Assembly: GCA_902610585.1 (NCBI GenBank)
Contig: CACLWE010000002.1
Coordinates: 62,001 to 126,000, forward strand
Reading direction: 5' to 3'
Source: an uncultured Pelagibacteraceae bacterium
GTDB lineage: Bacteria; Pseudomonadota; Alphaproteobacteria; Pelagibacterales; AG-422-B15
Length of the DNA stretch: 64,000 nt
Shown: piece by piece, positions 59,500-64,000 of the stretch
Layout: every line of letters starts with the position of its first letter
How positions within the stretch are numbered: the stretch's first letter is position 1
Notes under the pieces: generated by a model
The model's database searches: none
Seen by the model: the letters and a program-made list of their open reading frames with translations, nothing else
Told to the model about the DNA's origin: nothing
Program-made: the position numbers and the translations under genes

Positions 59500-61905
59500 A
59501 TGAATATTTTAAAAGTTATAAGATATTTTTTTATTCTATCTATTCTCTTTATCATTAGTTGTCTTGTTGTTTTACAATTTGGTTTATTCAGTGAAGACCT
59601 TGGGCCCGGTGAAATCACTGGAAAAATAAATACAGTTGAATTTGTTGAAGATAAGAAAAAACGACAACTTCAGGCCATGGAGTCATTAAATGAAATACCG
59701 ACAAAGCAAATCCTATTTGGTGATTTGCATGTTCACTCAACTTTTTCTGCTGACGCGCATGCAATGAGCTTACCTATTACTGGAGGGAATGGCGTACATC
59801 CTGTTGCAGATGCCTGTGATTTTGCAAGACACTGTTCAGCATTAGATTTTTGGTCAATTAATGATCATGCAGAAGCAACAACTCCAAAGAGATGGATGGA
59901 AACAAAAGAAACTATTCGAAAATGTAATGCCTTGAATGTTGATCCAGCAAATCCTGACTGTGTGGCATTCTTAGGTTGGGAGTGGACACAAGTTGGTGTT
60001 GTCAGAGGCAATCATTGGGGACATCACAATGTGATTTTAAAGGAAGAAGATGATCAATTGGTGCCACCTCGAGCAATCGCATCATTATCTGTAGCACGAC
60101 AAGCAATGACTGCAAGACCATTGCTGCCAGGGACACTGTACTCTTTTGTCGATCTTGAAAATTTCAAACGTTACAATGACTTTCAACGTTATCAGGTGGA
60201 AACAGTTAAAGTACCTGATTGTAATTTAAGAACACCGTCAAAAGATTTGCCGCTTGATTGTTACGAACAAGCGGTCACGCCACTTGATTTAGTTACAAGA
60301 TTAGAGATGTACGATAGTGACTATATGGTTATACCTCATGGCCAATCATGGGGACTTTATACACCCGCTGGCTATACTCTTGATAAAAGTTTAGAGCACT
60401 CAAAAAAATTTCCAAAAATGTTTGAGCTTCTCGAAACCTATTCTGGGCACGGTAACGCTGAAGAGTATCGCTCTTGGCGTGGTGTTGATGTTGTCAGAAA
60501 TGGCCAACAAGAGTCAAGGCCTTTTACTTTTACAATGGGTGATATTGATTTAAATCAAGGAACTTTTACCATTGAAAACCCTGATGGTTCGGAAGAAGTA
60601 ATCGATATTGGAACTCAAACATGTCCTGATCCATCTGACAATTACATTCCTCAATGTTGGCAGGCCGGCAAGATAATATATGAGAGATGCATCGATGAAG
60701 GCGCAGATGAGTCTGAGTGCGCATCAAGAAGAGAAGAAACAAAACAGTCAGTGGTAGATAGGGGTCGAGCTGGTTATCAAGTTGTCCCAAAAAATACTTT
60801 CTTGGATCGTAATATTTCTGGCCAATGTACTGATTGTTACAGTCCTCCAATGAATCACGTACCTGGAGCAAGTGCTCAATACGGTTTGGCTCTCACTAAA
60901 TTCAAAGATGATGGCACAAAACATAGGTTTCGATACGGCTTTATAGGCTCAAGTGACAATCACTCTTCTGCGCCGGGAAGTGGATATAAAGAATTATTTG
61001 GAAATAACATTGATGGAAGCGGTCCACCTACTAAATTTTTTGATAGACTACTTCATATGGATCCTTGGTATTTTCCAAAAAGTCTAAGCCCCACCGGCAA
61101 GAATTCAAACCCTATTAAAGACTCATACATATCTGACTCTCAACCTCAACAATATGAAATCCCAGAGTTGATTGTTGGATTTAATACAATTGAATGGGAA
61201 AAACAAAGAGGCTTCTTCACTACAGGTGGATTAGCTGCTGTACATTCAGATGGACGTTCAAAAGAAGAAATATGGGATGCTCTTAAAAGAAAAGAAACCT
61301 ATGCAACAAGTGGAACTAGAATTCTTCTATGGTTCAATATGATTAGTGGTGATAAAAAAATTCCTATGGGCTCATCTGTTGAAATGTATGCTGTACCAGA
61401 ATTTGAAGTCAAGGCTATGGGATCATTTGAACAAAAGCCAGGATGTCCAGAAGATGCGTATAATGCTCTTGGAGAAGACAGAGTAGATGAATTGTGTTAC
61501 AACGAATGTTATAATCCAAGTGATAAAAGAAATTTTATACAACGCATTGAAGTCATAAAAGTTTTACCTCAAGAATATTCTGATCAACCTATAGATGACC
61601 GTATAATTGATACGTGGAAAGTACATTATTGTAATCCAGATGATGTTGGGTGTACGTTTAGATTTAAGGATGAGGATTTCCTTAAAGATCAAAAAGACGC
61701 AAGTTATTATGTCCGCGCCATTGAATTACCATCACCTCAGATAAATGTGAAGGGTGGAGTTTGCACGTTTGATGATGATGGTAATTGTATAGAATTTAAA
61801 TTATGTACGCAAGACTGGAGACACCCTAGAGATATTGAAACTTGCTCTGAAATTGATGAACATCGCGCTTGGTCCTCACCAATCTATATAGATTTTCTAT
61901 CCTAA
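59500..61905 (+). CDS. DUF3604 family protein with PHP-like metal-binding motif, membrane-anchored
   Basis: Large exported protein of 801 residues from the ATG at 59500; a GTG 24 bases upstream would add eight residues. A hydrophobic segment at about 8-30 serves as signal or anchor. FGDLHVHSTFSADAHA (H77, H79) resembles the first PHP phosphoesterase motif; WSINDHAEATTP and GFIGSSDNHSSAPG give further metal ligands. Ten or so cysteines are spread along the chain, consistent with periplasmic disulfides. Function unknown; a metal-dependent hydrolase is probable. Neighbours are a divergent PpiC-HupE pair and a downstream 54-residue membrane peptide. Confidence 0.85.
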   Translation: MNILKVIRYFFILSILFIISCLVVLQFGLFSEDLGPGEITGKINTVEFVEDKKKRQLQAMESLNEIPTKQILFGDLHVHSTFSADAHAMSLPITGGNGVHPVADACDFARHCSALDFWSINDHAEATTPKRWMETKETIRKCNALNVDPANPDCVAFLGWEWTQVGVVRGNHWGHHNVILKEEDDQLVPPRAIASLSVARQAMTARPLLPGTLYSFVDLENFKRYNDFQRYQVETVKVPDCNLRTPSKDLPLDCYEQAVTPLDLVTRLEMYDSDYMVIPHGQSWGLYTPAGYTLDKSLEHSKKFPKMFELLETYSGHGNAEEYRSWRGVDVVRNGQQESRPFTFTMGDIDLNQGTFTIENPDGSEEVIDIGTQTCPDPSDNYIPQCWQAGKIIYERCIDEGADESECASRREETKQSVVDRGRAGYQVVPKNTFLDRNISGQCTDCYSPPMNHVPGASAQYGLALTKFKDDGTKHRFRYGFIGSSDNHSSAPGSGYKELFGNNIDGSGPPTKFFDRLLHMDPWYFPKSLSPTGKNSNPIKDSYISDSQPQQYEIPELIVGFNTIEWEKQRGFFTTGGLAAVHSDGRSKEEIWDALKRKETYATSGTRILLWFNMISGDKKIPMGSSVEMYAVPEFEVKAMGSFEQKPGCPEDAYNALGEDRVDELCYNECYNPSDKRNFIQRIEVIKVLPQEYSDQPIDDRIIDTWKVHYCNPDDVGCTFRFKDEDFLKDQKDASYYVRAIELPSPQINVKGGVCTFDDDGNCIEFKLCTQDWRHPRDIETCSEIDEHRAWSSPIYIDFLS

Positions 61906-61923
61906 TTATTTGTTATTAATATT

Positions 61924-62088
61924 ATGAAATTTTTAATACCAAGTATTATATCAGTTGTAGTAGGGTCCCTATTTAGTTGGGCATATTTAACTGCATATGG
62001 ACTCACTATTTTATACTTCATCTACGTATCCATGATGATTGGAGTAGTTTTCCTCGCTGCTGATGCCTGGAGAAATCGAGATAAGTGA
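61924..62088 (+). CDS. Small membrane protein, 54 residues, unknown function
   Basis: An ATG 18 bases after the DUF3604 stop opens a 54-residue frame starting MKFLIPSIISVVVG and ending DAWRNRDK. It contains two hydrophobic stretches (about 3-22 and 27-46) and a charged C-terminal tail, a common design for small inner-membrane proteins with the tail in the cytoplasm. No clear Shine-Dalgarno sequence is seen. I do not recognise a family. Its position suggests co-transcription with DUF3604. Confidence 0.55.
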   Translation: MKFLIPSIISVVVGSLFSWAYLTAYGLTILYFIYVSMMIGVVFLAADAWRNRDK

Positions 62089-62242
62089 ATATTTAGCATT
62101 AGATTCACACTGCTAAATTATTGATTTTGTTTAATATTAATTTTTTTCCACACGTTGTCACATTGGCATTCAACCATAATTGTGAATCCATTTAATTAAT
62201 AAATGATGCAGTCATAAAATTAATTATAGGGAGAAAAAATAC

Positions 62243-63511
62243 ATGTTAAAAAAAGTTCTACTTTATACAGTATTATTTTCATCACTATTATCTGCTAATG
62301 CTTTTGCTGGTGTCGATGACGAAACTGCTTATGCATTAAATACACTTTTGTTTTTGATTAGTGGGTTCTTAGTGATGTGGATGGCTGCAGGCTTTTGTAT
62401 GTTGGAGTCGGGTCTAGTTACATCGAAAAGTGTTTCTACGATTGCAGCAAAAAACATAGGTCTTTATTCAATCGCCGGAATCATGTTCTGGCTGGTTGGT
62501 TACAACTTAGCTTACGGAATACCAGAAGGTGGTTATATCGGATCATTTACTTCATGGAGTGATGGTTCTGCAATTGCCACTGGTTACTCTGATGGATCAG
62601 ACTGGTTCTTCCAGATGGTGTTCTGTGCAACAACAGCATCAATTGTTTCAGGTACATTAGCTGAAAGAATAAAAATTTGGCCATTCTTTTTATTCGTAGC
62701 AATTTTAACTGGAGTAATTTATCCAATCGAAATGGGTTGGCAATGGGGTGGTGGATGGTTATCTGCTGCTGGTTTCTCAGACTTTGCTGGTTCAACTCTT
62801 GTACACGCAGCAGGTGGTGCAGCAGCATTAGCTGGTGCAATTGTTCTTGGTCCAAGACTTGGAAGATTTGATAATGGTAAATTAGTGCCGTTTGCAAACT
62901 CATCTATACCTCTTGCAACTCTAGGTGTATTTATTTTATGGCTAGGTTGGTTTGGATTTAATGGTGGTTCACAGTTAGCATTAGGATCTTTTGATGATGC
63001 TACAGCTGTTGCTACAATTTACATTAATACAAACCTTGCAGCTTGTGCTGGTGTACTAGTATGTGCGACCATTACAAGATTAGTCAGAGGTAAAACTGAT
63101 GTAGTGATGATGTTGAATGGTGCGCTTGGTGGTTTGGTTGCAATTACTGCAGAGCCATTAATGCCAACACCTTTAATGGCAATCATTATCGGCGGTATTG
63201 GTGGTGCACTAGTATTTGCTGGTACTGAATTACTCGCAGCCATGAAAATTGACGACGTTGTAGGAGCGATTCCTGTTCACCTTATTGCGGGTGTGTGGGG
63301 TACTCTTGCTGTACCAATTACTAATCCAGATACTAGCTTTGGAACACAATTCCTTGGCACAGCATCAATTTGTGTGTTCGTATTCGTAGTGTCCATAATT
63401 ATTTGGGGCATTATGAAAGCCACAATCGGTATAAGGATTAGCGAAGAAGCTGAAAAAGAAGGAACTGACGTAGCTGAGACAGGTGTTATTGCCTACTCAA
63501 TAAGAGACTAA
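62243..63511 (+). CDS. amtB: Ammonium transporter Amt
   Basis: Ammonium channel of 422 residues. A cleavable signal peptide (LYTVLFSSLLSANAFA) precedes eleven helices. Family marks are MWMAAGFCMLESGLVTSKS, the TLVHAAGGAAALAGAIVLGPR histidine region, and the second pore histidine in IPVHLIAGVWGTLA. AGGGAG lies 9 bases before the ATG. No glnK/glnB lies beside it, although they usually pair. The 154 bases upstream hold no clear sigma-54 promoter. A strong terminator follows. Confidence 0.96.
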   Translation: MLKKVLLYTVLFSSLLSANAFAGVDDETAYALNTLLFLISGFLVMWMAAGFCMLESGLVTSKSVSTIAAKNIGLYSIAGIMFWLVGYNLAYGIPEGGYIGSFTSWSDGSAIATGYSDGSDWFFQMVFCATTASIVSGTLAERIKIWPFFLFVAILTGVIYPIEMGWQWGGGWLSAAGFSDFAGSTLVHAAGGAAALAGAIVLGPRLGRFDNGKLVPFANSSIPLATLGVFILWLGWFGFNGGSQLALGSFDDATAVATIYINTNLAACAGVLVCATITRLVRGKTDVVMMLNGALGGLVAITAEPLMPTPLMAIIIGGIGGALVFAGTELLAAMKIDDVVGAIPVHLIAGVWGTLAVPITNPDTSFGTQFLGTASICVFVFVVSIIIWGIMKATIGIRISEEAEKEGTDVAETGVIAYSIRD

Positions 63512-63531
63512 GTTCATTCTTTTAAACTAAT

Positions 63532-63580
63532 AAAAAGGGTCCACTTTTTCCCCAATGATTATTCAAGTGGACCCTTTTTT
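63532..63580 (+). terminator. Rho-independent terminator after amtB
   Basis: A long stem, AAAAGGGTCCACTT pairing with AAGTGGACCCTTTT, encloses an 18-base loop and ends in a T tract. The stem is also flanked by A on the left and T on the right, so it could work in both directions. Confidence 0.88.
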
Positions 63581-63622
63581 ACGTTTGTATTAGTATTTTA
63601 TTTCCTTTAATCTTTCCTCGTC

Positions 63623-64000
63623 ATGTCGAATGAAATAAATCCATTTGAAAAGAAAAAAAAAGGTGTCTTCTTTTTTAAGTCATCTAATCCATATGAGTTT
63701 TATGATCTTTTGAATGGCAAAAACATGGATGATAAACAAGATGTTTGGGGTACACTTATTTTTCCTGAAAATATGAAGAAGCCATGCCCTCTGATTATTC
63801 CTATTCATGGTAGCGCAGGGTTGAGAGAAGGTCATCACACTCACATGGTTAATTTATTAGACGCTGGATTTGCTATTTTTAGAATTCATCACTTCGAATC
63901 TAGAGGAGTTATTTCAATTGTTGAAAATCAAACCGAGGTTACTCTTGCCTCGATGATTACTGATGCATTTCGTGCATTAACATTAGTTTCTAAACATCCT
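63623..64000 (+). CDS. Alpha/beta hydrolase, dienelactone-hydrolase-like (3' truncated)
   Basis: The frame starts with MSNEINPFEKKKKG and stays open to the last base (126 codons). PLIIPIHGSAGLREG matches the oxyanion-hole HG region of dienelactone-hydrolase-like and related alpha/beta hydrolases, followed by LLDAGFAIFRIHHFESRG. The catalytic Ser, Asp and His lie beyond the window. There is no signal peptide. The start is an ATG 43 bases after the amtB terminator; the promoter would have to lie within that gap. The substrate is unknown. Confidence 0.75.
   Translation, partial: MSNEINPFEKKKKGVFFFKSSNPYEFYDLLNGKNMDDKQDVWGTLIFPENMKKPCPLIIPIHGSAGLREGHHTHMVNLLDAGFAIFRIHHFESRGVISIVENQTEVTLASMITDAFRALTLVSKHP

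Noticed and set aside
62163-62178. TGGCAT-containing sequence as a sigma-54 promoter of amtB
   Set aside because: The -24 element is imperfect, and no GC-containing TTGCA-like -12 element follows at the required spacing.
62547-62903. A 118-codon minus-strand frame rich in Leu, Gln and His
   Set aside because: It is antisense to the glycine/alanine-rich helices of amtB. The composition is explained by complementing GGT/GCA codons; it has no domain signature.

Overview
The window is a gene-dense, AT-rich chromosomal stretch of an alphaproteobacterium. Intergenic gaps are short, many gene pairs overlap by 1, 4, 8 or 11 bases, and there are no tRNAs, rRNAs, insertion sequences, CRISPR arrays or recognisable phage genes. 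The alphaproteobacterial assignment is inferred from Irr next to fabA-fabB-fabI, RegB/RegA, ChvI/ChvG beside pckA, a rpsT-dnaA pair, and a miaB-phoH-ybeY-corC-lnt-metK-trmB array. Base composition and packing suggest a streamlined marine lineage (SAR11-, HIMB59- or AEGEAN-169-like), but the exact clade cannot be fixed from the sequence alone.

Layout. 1-6.2 kb: translation and envelope array (miaB, phoH, ybeY, corC, lnt, metK, trmB). 6.2-15.4 kb: transcription/translation operon (nusA, infB, rbfA, truB, rpsO, pnp) followed by purF; rimP and ylxR are missing from their usual slots, and a terminator-like leader hairpin lies directly before nusA. 15.4-18.4 kb: fabI-fabB-fabA on the minus strand, divergent from irr across a strong inverted repeat. 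18.4-20.9 kb: an iron-related module (rubrerythrin without rubredoxin domain, two-cluster Fe-S/CCG protein, DUF3501) with an Irr-type box in front of the rubrerythrin promoter. 20.9-24.9 kb: dut, coaBC, ubiB, ubiE (minus). 24.9-32.5 kb: mutM, rpsT, a 324-base AT-rich stretch full of inverted repeats, then dnaA-dnaN-recF-gyrB. 32.5-35.1 kb: a YgjP-type metallopeptidase and RegB/RegA. 35.1-40.1 kb: a diiron ferritin-like protein divergent from a large RND exporter across a perfect 20-bp palindrome, then an orphan ABC ATPase. 40.2-45.2 kb: zinc-finger protein, polA, a nucleotidyltransferase-cupin fusion and an MFS carrier. 45.2-54.2 kb: pckA divergent from chvI-chvG, then ahcY, tsaE, amgK-like, murU-like, a DsbA-like protein, hspQ and yciB. 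54.2-62.1 kb: an accessory stretch with a DMT transporter, a lipoprotein alkylsulfatase, DUF3429, HupE/UreJ, a PpiC-like protein, DUF3604 and a 54-residue membrane peptide. 62.2-64 kb: amtB with a strong terminator, then a truncated alpha/beta hydrolase.

Most of the window is housekeeping. The parts most likely to hold undescribed biology are: (i) the Irr-box-controlled rubrerythrin / Fe-S / DUF3501 module; (ii) the diiron protein / RND exporter pair around a TetR-like operator with no local regulator; (iii) the nucleotidyltransferase-cupin fusion with its MFS partner; and (iv) the DUF3604 / PpiC / HupE / small-membrane-protein group. All functional claims rest on motif recognition by eye; no database search was run.
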